DNA from: Bacteroidetes bacterium HGW-Bacteroidetes-8
GTDB lineage: Bacteria > Bacteroidota > Bacteroidia > Bacteroidales > UBA932
Length of the DNA stretch: 64,000 bases
NCBI GenBank assembly: GCA_002840895.1
Contig: PHCZ01000003.1
Span: 124,001-188,000, forward strand
Reading direction: 5' to 3'
The translations under genes were made by a program, and so were the position numbers. Below the pieces are notes generated by a model. It was not told where the DNA came from. It did no database searches and saw nothing but the letters and a program-made list of their open reading frames with translations. This document shows, in pieces, positions 7,783 through 16,824 of this stretch (within the stretch, counting starts at the first letter, position 1; every line of letters starts with the position of its first letter).

Positions 7783-9411
7783 CTACTCTATTAGTTTAAC
7801 ATCTACCGCCTTAGCAGCCTGAATATCGTTTCTTAACATACTCTCGATCCGGCCTCTCTGGAAATAGTACCTGCTAACAATCTCCTCTTCCAACAGAGGT
7901 TTAATCTCATTTACCGCTCTTCTCAATACATCTGTTTTGCCGAGTTTTAATCTCTTTTCCAACTGTGCCATCTCATCCTTCATCCCGTCATAAATTGACT
8001 CTCTCTTAGCCGTAGCGAGCAGTTTATCAAACTCCACCTCAGATGCCGTTCTATAGTCAAAATCCTTTGCACAGGCCCACTGTACAAATTCTTCGAACTC
8101 TTTATCGGTAATTGAGAACTTAGAAGGGGCTTCTATGCTCTCTCTATTTTTAAAATACTCAATAGAGTAGTCGTGAAATATCTCCTCAAACACCAAGGCT
8201 ACAGCCAATCTGCTAAAAGTTTGTGACTCCAGTCGAACATCAGGGATAATGCCCCCTCCGTCATAAACCGTTCTTCCCTTAACCAGAGTCTTAAACGGGC
8301 GAATAAGCGAGTCCGGTATTACCCCGACGCTACCATCTTCATTCCTCTGGGCATAGTCTATCGCCTGAACACATCTACCACTTGGTGTATAGTACTTTGC
8401 TGTTGTCACCTTGATTTTATTATTGTATCCGACATCTCTTATAGATTGAACCAACCCTTTTCCAAAAGTTCTTGTTCCAACTATGGTAGCCCTGTCAAGA
8501 TCTTGTAACGCCCCGGCTACAATCTCCGACGAAGATGCCGAAGAGGAGTTTACAAGAACTACCAGCGGTAGATTAATATCTACCGGTTCGTTTTTTGTGT
8601 GGTACTCAATATCTGCCTGCCTGAACTTACCAAGTGAAGAGACCACCTTTGTACCTTTAGGCACAAATAGAGAAACTATATCTACGGCCTCATCCAGAAG
8701 TCCGCCTCCATTTCCTCTAAGATCTAAGATCAATCTGTTTAGATGAGGACTCTTTTTAAGCTCTAAAAGAGCATTTTTAACATCCTTTGCTCCACCTAAG
8801 GTAAATCCGGTAATTCTAATGTATCCTACGCTATCCGATATCATACCGCTATAAGCAACATCAGGAATATGAATCTTTTCCCTGACTATAACAATATCGG
8901 TTGTGTCGCCACCTCTGAGTCTCTTTAATGTAAATGTAACAGAGGTTCCCGGAGTACCCTTCATCTTTGCACTACACTCCTCAACTTTTAATGGGGTAAC
9001 AGATATACCATCTATCTTGATTATCATATCTCCGGCAAATAGTCCAGCTTTTGAAGCCGGAGTGTTTTCATAGATCTCGGAGAGAAGAACTGAACTCCCC
9101 TCTTTTCTTATGAGCGCCCCAATTCCCCCATATGAGCCTGTGGTAAGCAGCTCAAGGCTCTCTTTGTCCTCTGCGGGTATCATAACAGTATAGGGATCCA
9201 GAGACTCAAGCATAGCATCAATAGCTCTCATTATAAGCTTCTCTGAGTCGATGCTGTCTACATAAAGTAAAGATAGCTCTTTGAGAACATTCATCTGGAC
9301 ATCAAGACTTTTCCCGATTTTAAAATTTGCAGATTGTGCATCTGCTCTGCCCGGCAGTAAGAGTAAAAGCAGTGTAACTGCCGTAAACATAAACCTCTTC
9401 ATCACTATCAT
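7783..9411 (-). CDS. S41-family C-terminal processing protease
   Basis: 542 residues. A signal peptide (cleavage near ADA-QS, residue 25) is followed by a PDZ domain (about 85-175) and the S41 protease domain. Aligning SASSSEIVAGALQD and TFGKGLVQ with E. coli Tsp/Prc gives Ser293 and Lys318 as the catalytic dyad, with the same 25-residue spacing. A long helical C-terminal region follows. Such proteases trim or degrade periplasmic proteins from their C-termini. Methionine 4 (base 9402) gives a cleaner signal peptide and a longer leader after the -7 box at 9430-9437, so it may be the true start. It heads the seven-gene minus-strand run down to 2113. Confidence 0.92.
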   Translation of the reverse strand: MIVMKRFMFTAVTLLLLLLPGRADAQSANFKIGKSLDVQMNVLKELSLLYVDSIDSEKLIMRAIDAMLESLDPYTVMIPAEDKESLELLTTGSYGGIGALIRKEGSSVLLSEIYENTPASKAGLFAGDMIIKIDGISVTPLKVEECSAKMKGTPGTSVTFTLKRLRGGDTTDIVIVREKIHIPDVAYSGMISDSVGYIRITGFTLGGAKDVKNALLELKKSPHLNRLILDLRGNGGGLLDEAVDIVSLFVPKGTKVVSSLGKFRQADIEYHTKNEPVDINLPLVVLVNSSSASSSEIVAGALQDLDRATIVGTRTFGKGLVQSIRDVGYNNKIKVTTAKYYTPSGRCVQAIDYAQRNEDGSVGVIPDSLIRPFKTLVKGRTVYDGGGIIPDVRLESQTFSRLAVALVFEEIFHDYSIEYFKNRESIEAPSKFSITDKEFEEFVQWACAKDFDYRTASEVEFDKLLATAKRESIYDGMKDEMAQLEKRLKLGKTDVLRRAVNEIKPLLEEEIVSRYYFQRGRIESMLRNDIQAAKAVDVKLIE

Positions 9412-9429
9412 AAATGTTATTAATTAATA

Positions 9430-9460
9430 CAAAAATAAAGTTTTAGTATCTTTGATGCAA
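9430..9460 (-). promoter_or_regulatory. Promoter of the S41-comF-cdaA-mutS2 run
   Basis: Minus strand: TATTTTTG (9430-9437) matches the -7 consensus, and ATTG (ending near 9458) lies 20 bp upstream as a -33-like element. The predicted start is near 9424, just ahead of the S41 protease gene. Confidence 0.5.
9447..9454 (+). promoter_or_regulatory. -7 box for the rdgB operon
   Basis: TATCTTTG matches TAnnTTTG, 16 bp before the rdgB ATG. It overlaps the -33 region of the divergent S41 promoter. Confidence 0.45.
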
Positions 9461-9470
9461 TTTAAATTAT

Positions 9471-10049
9471 ATGGATATTATTTTTGCAACCTCAAATATG
9501 CACAAGCTTAACGAAGCGAGGGGAATAATTGGAGACTCCTTCTCTCTGATTACGCCTCTTGAGCTTGGGATTATGGACGATATCCCTGAGGAGGAGGATA
9601 CCCTCCAGGGCAATGCTCTATCCAAGGCTCAATATCTATGGGATAGATGCGGCAGAGGGTGTTTTGCAGACGACACAGGGCTGGAGGTAGAGGCGCTTGG
9701 CGGTGCTCCGGGCGTACGCTCAGCCAGATATGCTTCCGATGAGTGTGACTCGCGCAAAAATATGCAAAAACTTATCAAAGAACTAAATGGTATTCAAAAC
9801 AGAAAGGCTCGATTCAGAACAGTAGTTGCTCTAATTATTGATGGCAAAGTCACACTTTTTGAGGGGCAACTTAACGGCTCAATAACAGAAACACCATCCG
9901 GCTCGGGAGGGTTCGGCTACGATCCCATCTTTCTGCCTGATGGGTATACCAAAACTCTTGCCGAACTCACTTCCCGGGAGAAAAATATTATTTCCCACAG
10001 AGGAATTGCAATGAGAAAGCTATCCGATTTTCTTAAATCGATGTTGTAA
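9471..10049 (+). CDS. rdgB: XTP/dITP diphosphatase (Ham1/RdgB)
   Basis: 192 residues, full length for the family. The nucleotide-binding motifs are all present: TSNMHKLNEARGI at the N-terminus, FADDTGLEVEALGGAPGVRSARYA at about 64-87, SGGFGYDPIF at about 147-156, and SHRGIAMRKL near the end. The enzyme hydrolyses dITP, XTP and related deaminated purine nucleotides to the monophosphate and pyrophosphate, keeping them out of DNA and RNA. It is the first gene of a plus-strand run followed five bases later by recO. Confidence 0.95.
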   Translation: MDIIFATSNMHKLNEARGIIGDSFSLITPLELGIMDDIPEEEDTLQGNALSKAQYLWDRCGRGCFADDTGLEVEALGGAPGVRSARYASDECDSRKNMQKLIKELNGIQNRKARFRTVVALIIDGKVTLFEGQLNGSITETPSGSGGFGYDPIFLPDGYTKTLAELTSREKNIISHRGIAMRKLSDFLKSML

Positions 10050-10054
10050 TTATT

Positions 10055-10780
10055 ATGCCTGAGAGCTTTCAATTAATTGTCCTTCATACTATAAAGCATA
10101 AGGAGTCCGGCATTATTGTCCAGGGCTACTCCAATAGAGCCGGGCGTGAAACTTTTTTTCTTCGTGGGGGTAGTAAAAAAATAAGAGGGTCAAATCTCTC
10201 CCAACTTCACCCGTTAAGCGTAATTGATGTAACACTCTCATCATTTAAGCTCTCAGAAATACCAATCATTAAAGAGTTCTCCCCAGCCCTGAGGGTTAAT
10301 GCCATAAGAGGAGATCTGTTTAAATCTGCTATTGCCCTTTTTATTAGCGAGCTTGTTTACAAGACCATAAAAGAGCAGGAGCAAAATAATGATTTATACA
10401 GTTTTCTTGTCAACTCTATAAAAATACTTGAGGAGATTAAGTTTGGAACTGCAAATTTTCACCCCTATTTTATGATTGGTTTCTGCAGACAAATCGGGTA
10501 CTCACCCGAAACAACAATACAGGGCGACGGCATGCTTTTTGATATTCCATCTGCAAAATATATCTCTACAACAGAGCGGGGTGAGTACTGTTTCGGACCA
10601 GATGAGAGCTCTTTGCTTTACAGACTCTCCGCGACACCTTTGCAAGAGATTGCATCAATTAAGTCAACGGGAAATCAGAGATATATGCTTATTAAAGAGA
10701 TGATTCGCTATATTAGTTTTCATACAGGTTTTGATGTTAAGATAGAGTCTCTTGAGGTTCTTCACGAAGTATTTGAATAA
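10055..10780 (+). CDS. recO: DNA repair protein RecO
   Basis: 241 residues. An N-terminal OB-fold-like part (LHTIKHKESGIIVQGYSNRAGRETFFLRGG) is followed by a helical region, the RecO layout. A zinc-finger Cys cluster is not evident: few Cys residues are present and no CxxC pair is seen, as in many Bacteroidota RecO proteins. RecO works with RecR and RecF to load RecA on SSB-coated DNA and anneals single strands. The gene lies 5 bp after rdgB and 16 bp before the GH3 gene. RecO is weakly conserved, so the assignment rests on overall fit and length. Confidence 0.85.
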   Translation: MPESFQLIVLHTIKHKESGIIVQGYSNRAGRETFFLRGGSKKIRGSNLSQLHPLSVIDVTLSSFKLSEIPIIKEFSPALRVNAIRGDLFKSAIALFISELVYKTIKEQEQNNDLYSFLVNSIKILEEIKFGTANFHPYFMIGFCRQIGYSPETTIQGDGMLFDIPSAKYISTTERGEYCFGPDESSLLYRLSATPLQEIASIKSTGNQRYMLIKEMIRYISFHTGFDVKIESLEVLHEVFE

Positions 10781-10796
10781 TATCTATATTTACACA

Positions 10797-12335
10797 ATGT
10801 CTTTAACTACAAAAATATACTCACTTTTATCAATTGATCTGCTCAACTCTTTGGAGAAAAGCAGATGCGAGCCGGTCGGGTTTCAAAAAAAATTGTTTGA
10901 AGGATTGATTGCTTCCGGTAGAGCTACAAGCTTTGGAGAGGAGCACAATTTTGAAAAAATATTTACCTTAAGAGAGTTTCAGGAGGCTGTCCCTCTCAGG
11001 GAATATGATGGTTTTGAGCCATATATAGAGAGAGTAAGGAGAGGGGAGAGCTCTGTTCTATGGAACAAACCGGTAAAGTGGTTTGCAAAATCTAGTGGCA
11101 CCAGCAGTTCAAAAAGCAAGTTTATCCCTGTAACAGATGATTCTCTTTATAAGTGCCACTACTCGGGTATGAAAAAAATGCTGGCTACCTATGTATCAAA
11201 CAACCCGGAATCTGCTCTATTTGACGGTGACGCCCTGACTCTTGGAGGGAGCGTCGTGGCAGACGAGCTTGGAAACGGCAACAGCTACTACGGAGACCTT
11301 TCGGCAATTTTGCTAAAAAACTCCCCCTTCTGGGTGGAGATGAGACGAGTACCTAATATCAAAACGGCTCTTATTCCTGATTTTGAACAAAAGGTGGAGG
11401 AGATATGCCGCTCTGCCCACAAGTACAATGTAACAAGTTTCTCCGGAGTCCCATCCTGGAACCTTATCCTTCTAAGAAGAGTCCTTGAACATACCGGAGT
11501 AAGTACCCTAAGAGAGATCTGGCCTAACCTGGAGCTTTTTATGCACGGAGGTATTAACTTTGAACCCTATAAAAGAGAGTTCAGCACTCTTATTCCCGGT
11601 TCCGGTATGAACTATATGGAGAACTATAACGCATCTGAAGGTTACTTTGCGTTTCAGGACAGGAGTGATGACCCCTCAATGCTTCTTCTCACAGACAATG
11701 GCATCTTTTACGAATTTATCCCTCTCGAGAGGTTAAGTGAAGCTCTCTCGGGAAGATTTACCGCTTTTGATACTGTTGAGAGTGTTAAGATGGATGTGAA
11801 CTATGCAATGGTAATCACAACTAACGGGGGGCTGTGGAGGTATCTTATTGGGGACTGCATCTTGTTTACATCTCTGACTCCTCATAAAATTTTAATTACA
11901 GGTCGTACTCAGCTTTTTATCAACACGTTTGGTGAAGAGTTGATGATTAATAACGCCGAGAAAGCACTCTCCGCTGCCTGCGAAAAGCATAATATTACCG
12001 TAACAAACTATACTGTAGCTCCTCTCTTTATGGATGGAGGCTTAAAGGGCTCACACCAGTGGCTAATTGAGTTTGATGTGAGGCCCTCAAACCTTGAGGC
12101 ATTCTCTGCAGATCTTGATTCCGAAATCTGCAAAGTAAATTCCGATTACGAGGCAAAGAGAAGAAACAATGTAACAATGGTCGCTCCACAGGTTGTTGCA
12201 TTAAAAAAGGGGACCTTTTACGAATGGATGAGATCTCGCGGCAAATTGGGTGGCCAGAACAAGGTACCTAGACTCTCAGGAAACAGAGATTATGCCACTG
12301 ATATTCTATCTATTCAGGAGTCATTAACAGAGTAA
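10797..12335 (+). CDS. GH3-family acyl-adenylate-forming enzyme
   Basis: 512 residues from the ATG at 10797 (MSLTTKIYSLL). An in-frame ATG inside recO (10752) would add 15 residues but gives a poor N-terminus. GH3-family motifs of the adenylating core are present: AKSSGTSSSKSKFIPVT (about 97-113, phosphate-binding loop), the MHGGINFEPY and NYMENYNASEGYFAFQD region (the NASEG adenine-contacting loop), and LWRYLIGDCILFTSL. Plant GH3 enzymes conjugate amino acids to acyl acids such as jasmonate and indole-acetate. The bacterial members are widespread in Bacteroidota, but their substrates are unknown to me. It is followed 17 bp later by a second adenylate-forming-like gene. Confidence 0.88.
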   Translation: MSLTTKIYSLLSIDLLNSLEKSRCEPVGFQKKLFEGLIASGRATSFGEEHNFEKIFTLREFQEAVPLREYDGFEPYIERVRRGESSVLWNKPVKWFAKSSGTSSSKSKFIPVTDDSLYKCHYSGMKKMLATYVSNNPESALFDGDALTLGGSVVADELGNGNSYYGDLSAILLKNSPFWVEMRRVPNIKTALIPDFEQKVEEICRSAHKYNVTSFSGVPSWNLILLRRVLEHTGVSTLREIWPNLELFMHGGINFEPYKREFSTLIPGSGMNYMENYNASEGYFAFQDRSDDPSMLLLTDNGIFYEFIPLERLSEALSGRFTAFDTVESVKMDVNYAMVITTNGGLWRYLIGDCILFTSLTPHKILITGRTQLFINTFGEELMINNAEKALSAACEKHNITVTNYTVAPLFMDGGLKGSHQWLIEFDVRPSNLEAFSADLDSEICKVNSDYEAKRRNNVTMVAPQVVALKKGTFYEWMRSRGKLGGQNKVPRLSGNRDYATDILSIQESLTE

Positions 12336-12352
12336 TACCTCACACCAATTTT

Positions 12353-13330
12353 ATGAGAGAGACTATTTTCAACATCTCGGGTAAAGAAGAGTTTGAAAAA
12401 ATTGCTCTTCAGATATTTAAAATCCAAAGCAGAGGTTGCGTTCCTTATGCACAATATCTTGCTCAACTGGAGGTTAATCCAGATGATATAATAAGTTTTG
12501 ATTCAATTCCATCTCTTCCTGTAACCCTCTTTAAGAGCAGAGAGATAATCTGCGGGAAGAGAAGTTACGAGAAAATCTTTACCAGCAGCGCTACCACAGG
12601 CGTAACCCCAGCTTGCCACTATGTTAAAGATCTCTCCATCTACCAAGAGAGCTTTTTAAAGGGGTTCTCAATTTTTTACGGCAATCCGGGAGATTATACA
12701 ATTCTGGCCCTGCTGCCTTCATATCTTGAGAGAGAGGGTTCCTCTCTGGTTTATATGGCAAACAAACTTATAGAGGCATCAGGTAAAAATGAGTCTGGAT
12801 TCTACCTCTATAACTACTCAGAACTTTGCCAAACCCTTTTGAAATTAAAAGCGAAGGGGGAGAGATCTCTTTTGTTGGGTGTCAGTTTTGCGCTTCTGGA
12901 TTTTATTAAATCATTCCAGATATGTTTCCCCTCTCTTACTATAATTGAGACAGGAGGAATGAAGGGGAGAGGTGTAGAGATCTCAAGGGAGGAGCTTCAC
13001 TCTCTCCTTAAAAAAGGGTTCGGAGTAGAGAGTATTGGCTCCGAGTATGGAATGGCAGAGCTTCTATCTCAGGCTTGGTCAGCGGGTGAGGGAGTTTTTA
13101 AAACCCCGCCCTGGATGCAGATTCAAATACGAGATCTTAATAACCCTTTTACCAAAGTAGAAGATGGTGTAACCGGAGGGATAAATGTAATAGATCTCGC
13201 CAACATTCACTCCTGTTCGTTCATAGAGACTGAAGATTTAGGAATAAAAGAGGCCGGGAACACCTTTCGGGTTCTCGGCCGCATTATCAATTCAGAGATT
13301 AGGGGGTGCAATATCCTGCTTGAAAACTAG
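12353..13330 (+). CDS. LuxE/PaaK-like acyl-protein synthetase or ligase
   Basis: 325 residues. The motif FTSSATTGVTPACHYV (about 81-96) resembles the Ser/Thr/Gly-rich phosphate loop of adenylate-forming enzymes, and SIGSEYGMAELLSQAW (about 229-244) resembles the adenine-binding segment with the YGMAE core. The length fits the LuxE acyl-protein synthetase family, which activates fatty acids with ATP and transfers them to a Cys, rather than full-size PaaK phenylacetate-CoA ligases. No luxCD genes are nearby, so bioluminescence is not implied. It ends the rdgB-recO-GH3 run and overlaps the DUF2723 gene by 4 bases tail to tail. Confidence 0.72.
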   Translation: MRETIFNISGKEEFEKIALQIFKIQSRGCVPYAQYLAQLEVNPDDIISFDSIPSLPVTLFKSREIICGKRSYEKIFTSSATTGVTPACHYVKDLSIYQESFLKGFSIFYGNPGDYTILALLPSYLEREGSSLVYMANKLIEASGKNESGFYLYNYSELCQTLLKLKAKGERSLLLGVSFALLDFIKSFQICFPSLTIIETGGMKGRGVEISREELHSLLKKGFGVESIGSEYGMAELLSQAWSAGEGVFKTPPWMQIQIRDLNNPFTKVEDGVTGGINVIDLANIHSCSFIETEDLGIKEAGNTFRVLGRIINSEIRGCNILLEN

Positions 13331-16300
13331 CTTCCCTGAAGTCTGTTAATCATATCTTCTACACTCTTTTCAAGCTCTTTAGCCCTCTCTTCCATACCTC
13401 TGTTTTTATAGATATCTGCAATATAGAAGAGATATGAGAGATTATTCTCTATATCTCTCATAGAGAGGAATTTTCCTCTATATTTTGTAGAGAAGAGGTC
13501 AATAGACTTAAGTGTCTCTTCAATAAAAGCATCTGCCAACGCTATTGCTTTCTCCTTTTCGCCTGCAAGTAAATATGTGTTAATACTCTCCATCACTGAA
13601 TACTCATTAAGAGAGTTAAGAAGAGAGCCGTTAAGCGGAAACTGTGAAGGAATCATAATCTCCTGCATCTTATCCAAAACCTCAACAGCCTTTTTGGTCT
13701 CTCCCTGCTCAAGCAAGGCTTTTGCAGTCTGGCTATGGATATTCCTTACTGCCAAAACGGCATTGAAGGTAAGTAGATTCTGATAATCTATGTTTACAGA
13801 TGGATTCTCCATATTTCCCCATCTATATGTATTCATAATATTGTCATACATCTGCAAGGCATTAAACCTACCCGGATTACCAAGAGAGGTTTTATTTTTT
13901 ATCGGTACAAACTTATAAGCAAATCCGTTGAATTCGAGATAATCACTTATTCCTATCTCAAGATCTCCACCCATTGCAATAAAATAGATAGGTCTCTCCC
14001 AATTATAATTTGCCAGCATATCCAGAATCATAAGCTCAGATTTTAGCATAACATTCTTCTTTTGAGGAATGGATAGCTTTATAGTGTCCACAATCAGAGA
14101 GGAGTCTGCCTCTGCTACTATTCCTGATGCTAATACCCTTTTTTTATCTACCGGTATGAGCAACTCTCTGGCAGGGAAAAAACTGACAAACTCACCTGAA
14201 GAGAGTTTAACCTTTGCCTCCGGGTTAGAAATCAGATTAATTACAGCTTTTAAGGAGACAGGTTCGTTTACTCTCTCGACTATTTGAACCATATCATTTG
14301 TTCCGTAGAGGTACTCGCTCCTCGGAATTGAAAACTTAACCGGATCAGATTCATAAACCCTATACTGCATCTGGTCTATATACCAGTCCGTGCCAAGCAG
14401 AGAGGTGTTCATAATTCTTACATCTGTCCGAACCTCCTCAACCTCCTGAAGATACCATAGAGGGAATGTGTCGTTGTCTCCGTGAGTTACCAGAATTGCC
14501 TGTTCTGAGCAAGTGCTAAGGTAGTTATACGCAAGATCTCTGGCTGTATAGCGGTTGCTTCTGTCGTGATCGTCCCAGTTTTGTGATGCCATCTGGAAAG
14601 GTACAGCAAGAGTCACCAGACTCACTGCTATTGCAGAGTATCTTTCGGGCACCCATCTTTTGAGAAAGTCGTGTATTGCCATAACCGCCAGCCCTATCCA
14701 TATTGTGAAGACATAGAATGAGCCTGCATAGGCATAATCTCTCTCTCTCGGCTGGTATGGTGGCTGATTTAGATAGACCACAATTGCAAGACCGGTTAAA
14801 AGGAAGAGTAGCATAGTAACCCACCAGTTTTGCTTATCTTTTTTAAGCTGAAAGAGCAGACCAACTATCCCAAGAAGAAGGGGTAGCATATAGAGGTGAT
14901 TCTTTGCCCTGTTCTTTAAAAGATAATCGGGACCTTTGCTCTGGTCACCCAGGCGCATTTTATCAATAAAGCCTATCCCCGACTCCCAGTTGCCCTGGAA
15001 AGGATCGCCCGGAGTTGTCGAGTGAAGGTCATTTTGTCTTCCTGCAAAATTCCACATAAAGTAACGCAGATACATCCAGTCCAACTGATAGTTAAAGAAG
15101 TAGGCAAGATTATCTTTAAACAGCGGCATTTTATACTGGCTTCCGTTTATGCTCTTTCCTCTTCCCTGAGTATACTGCTCATAGAATTTAATATGGCTAC
15201 TGCTGGTACTCCACATCCTCGGGAATAACATCTTAGTACCTGAATCATAAATTGGTGTAACAGGTCCTTTAACCCGTCTGTACTTATCACCATCCTTAGC
15301 CCAGTAATCGTTTGTAGTAAGTTCATATGTAGAGGCAAAGGTCTCTCCGTATATTAGCGGGTTGCTTCCATATTGCTCCCTCCCCAGATAGCGAACCAGC
15401 GAAAATGGATTATCCGGCTGATTTTCGTTGGTAGGGGTGTTTGCAGATGAGCGGATTATTATAACGGCATAGGCAGAGTAGCCGATTACAATCATTGTGA
15501 AAGATAGCACTATTGTATTCAAAAGCACCTTACCATTTTTAAATGACCACCAAATAAGGTAGAAACAGAGAGCAAGAAGAAGAGCAACAAAGATAGCAGC
15601 TCCTATATTGAACGGGAATCCGAAAACATTTACAAAGAGAAGATCAAAAATTGCTGCAACCTTAGGGAGATAAGGTATTATTCCATAAAGAATGAGAGCC
15701 AGAATTACGACAGAAATTCCAAGAACAACTATACTCCTTTTGGTTGTAACTTCAAACTTCTTATAGTAGTAGATAAATACCAGGGCAGGAATAGTGAGCA
15801 GATTCAGTAGGTGAACTCCTATAGAGAGGCCCATAAGAAAGGCAATCAAAACAATCCATCTGTTGGCATATGGTTCGTTTGCCTGCTCTTCCCACTTGAG
15901 CATTGCCCAAAAAACAGCTGCAGTAAAGAGGGATGACATAGCATAGACCTCACCCTCTACAGCTGAGAACCAGAAGGTATCGGAGAAGGTATAGGCCAAA
16001 GCCCCCAATGCTCCGGAGCCCCAAACAGCAATTGCCGAATTGAGAGTGAGAGCAGAGCCGCTCTTCTCAAGAATTCTTCTCCCTAAATGGGTAATAGTCC
16101 AGAAAAGAAAGAGTATAGTGAATGCAGAACAAAGAGCACTCATTGCATTAACCATCATAGCGGCCTTTTCGGCTCCTGCAAAAAGGGTGAAGAACCTGGC
16201 TATAAGCTGAAAGACCGGGTTACCCGGCGGGTGACCTATCTCCAGTTTATAAGAAGAGGCGATAAACTCACCGCAATCCCAAAAACTTGTTGTCGGCTCA

Positions 16301-16386
16301 ATTGTGGAGAGGTAGACGAATGATGCAACAAGCAACAGTGCTGCACCAATAATGTTGTCAATCTGTCTGAATTTTCTTAATTCCAT
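13327..16386 (-). CDS. DUF2723 membrane protein, GT-C-like, with C-terminal helical repeats
   Basis: 1019 residues. The N-terminal half has about ten or more membrane segments. An acidic motif follows the first segment (STIEPTTSFWDCGEFIAS, about 28-45), as in GT-C glycosyltransferases of the O-mannosyltransferase kind to which DUF2723 is related. The second half is a soluble, probably periplasmic part. The last 150 residues are helical and TPR-like (ALLEQGETKKAVEVLDKMQ, LAGEKEKAIALADAFIE, IYKNRGMEERAKELE). It may transfer sugars from a lipid carrier to secreted proteins; this is inference from the family. It is a single-gene unit divergent from the SUI1 operon with a -7 box at 16422-16429. 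Confidence 0.85.
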   Translation of the reverse strand: MELRKFRQIDNIIGAALLLVASFVYLSTIEPTTSFWDCGEFIASSYKLEIGHPPGNPVFQLIARFFTLFAGAEKAAMMVNAMSALCSAFTILFLFWTITHLGRRILEKSGSALTLNSAIAVWGSGALGALAYTFSDTFWFSAVEGEVYAMSSLFTAAVFWAMLKWEEQANEPYANRWIVLIAFLMGLSIGVHLLNLLTIPALVFIYYYKKFEVTTKRSIVVLGISVVILALILYGIIPYLPKVAAIFDLLFVNVFGFPFNIGAAIFVALLLALCFYLIWWSFKNGKVLLNTIVLSFTMIVIGYSAYAVIIIRSSANTPTNENQPDNPFSLVRYLGREQYGSNPLIYGETFASTYELTTNDYWAKDGDKYRRVKGPVTPIYDSGTKMLFPRMWSTSSSHIKFYEQYTQGRGKSINGSQYKMPLFKDNLAYFFNYQLDWMYLRYFMWNFAGRQNDLHSTTPGDPFQGNWESGIGFIDKMRLGDQSKGPDYLLKNRAKNHLYMLPLLLGIVGLLFQLKKDKQNWWVTMLLFLLTGLAIVVYLNQPPYQPRERDYAYAGSFYVFTIWIGLAVMAIHDFLKRWVPERYSAIAVSLVTLAVPFQMASQNWDDHDRSNRYTARDLAYNYLSTCSEQAILVTHGDNDTFPLWYLQEVEEVRTDVRIMNTSLLGTDWYIDQMQYRVYESDPVKFSIPRSEYLYGTNDMVQIVERVNEPVSLKAVINLISNPEAKVKLSSGEFVSFFPARELLIPVDKKRVLASGIVAEADSSLIVDTIKLSIPQKKNVMLKSELMILDMLANYNWERPIYFIAMGGDLEIGISDYLEFNGFAYKFVPIKNKTSLGNPGRFNALQMYDNIMNTYRWGNMENPSVNIDYQNLLTFNAVLAVRNIHSQTAKALLEQGETKKAVEVLDKMQEIMIPSQFPLNGSLLNSLNEYSVMESINTYLLAGEKEKAIALADAFIEETLKSIDLFSTKYRGKFLSMRDIENNLSYLFYIADIYKNRGMEERAKELEKSVEDMINRLQGS

Positions 16387-16421
16387 ATAATTCTTTTTCT
16401 GTTGAATTGGAGAATAATTAA

Positions 16422-16429
16422 CAAAGATA
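16422..16429 (-). promoter_or_regulatory. -7 box for the DUF2723 gene
   Basis: Minus strand reads TATCTTTG, a full TAnnTTTG match, 35 bp before the ATG at 16386. Confidence 0.45.
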
Positions 16430-16449
16430 CTATTTTGAATTTTTCTGCC

Positions 16450-16457
16450 TAAATTTG
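16450..16457 (+). promoter_or_regulatory. -7 box for the SUI1-DUF4271-hemD-rnpA-yidD run
   Basis: TAAATTTG matches TAnnTTTG, 19 bp before the ATG at 16477. Back to back with the minus-strand box at 16422-16429. Confidence 0.45.
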
Positions 16458-16476
16458 CACAAAAATAAATCTAACT

Positions 16477-16824
16477 ATGGCAGAGAGTGACTGGAAGAGC
16501 CGGCTTGGGGTAGTATTCTCTACTAATCCGGAATTCAGCTACCACAATGACAACCAGCAGGAGGAGATAGAGAGTATTCCTGCCTCAAAGCAGAATCTCA
16601 TTGTTGCAATTGACCGGAGAAATCGTGGTGGTAAACAGGTTACTCTGGTTACCGGATTTGTGGGCAGAGAAGATGAACTTGAGGAGCTTGGCCGAAAGGT
16701 TAAGTCAAAATGCGGTACCGGGGGTTCTGTAAAAGATGGAGAGATAATAATTCAGGGAGATTTCAGGGAAAGAGTAGTGACCTATCTTCTATCGCTCGGA
16801 TATAAAGCTAAACGAGGAAACTAA
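16477..16824 (+). CDS. SUI1/YciH-family translation factor
   Basis: 115 residues. The C-terminal two thirds match the eIF1/SUI1 fold: LIVAIDRRNRGGKQVTLVTGF at about 41-61, then the charged segment LEELGRKVKSKCGTGGSVKDGEIIIQGDFRERVVTYLLSLGY, whose K-x-K-C-G-T-G-G-S-V core is the family signature. Bacterial SUI1/YciH proteins are thought to influence start-codon or initiator selection, but they are non-essential in E. coli. It is the first gene of a five-gene plus run; its TAA overlaps the next ATG by one base (TAATG). Confidence 0.9.
   Translation: MAESDWKSRLGVVFSTNPEFSYHNDNQQEEIESIPASKQNLIVAIDRRNRGGKQVTLVTGFVGREDELEELGRKVKSKCGTGGSVKDGEIIIQGDFRERVVTYLLSLGYKAKRGN

Noticed and set aside
10797-12335. 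Auxin conjugation by the GH3 enzyme, supplied by indole from tryptophanase
   Set aside because: Indole is not indole-acetate, the genes are 50 kb apart, and bacterial GH3 substrates are not known to me.
12353-13330. A lux bioluminescence operon
   Set aside because: No luxA, luxB, luxC or luxD homologue is nearby; only a LuxE-like fold is present.
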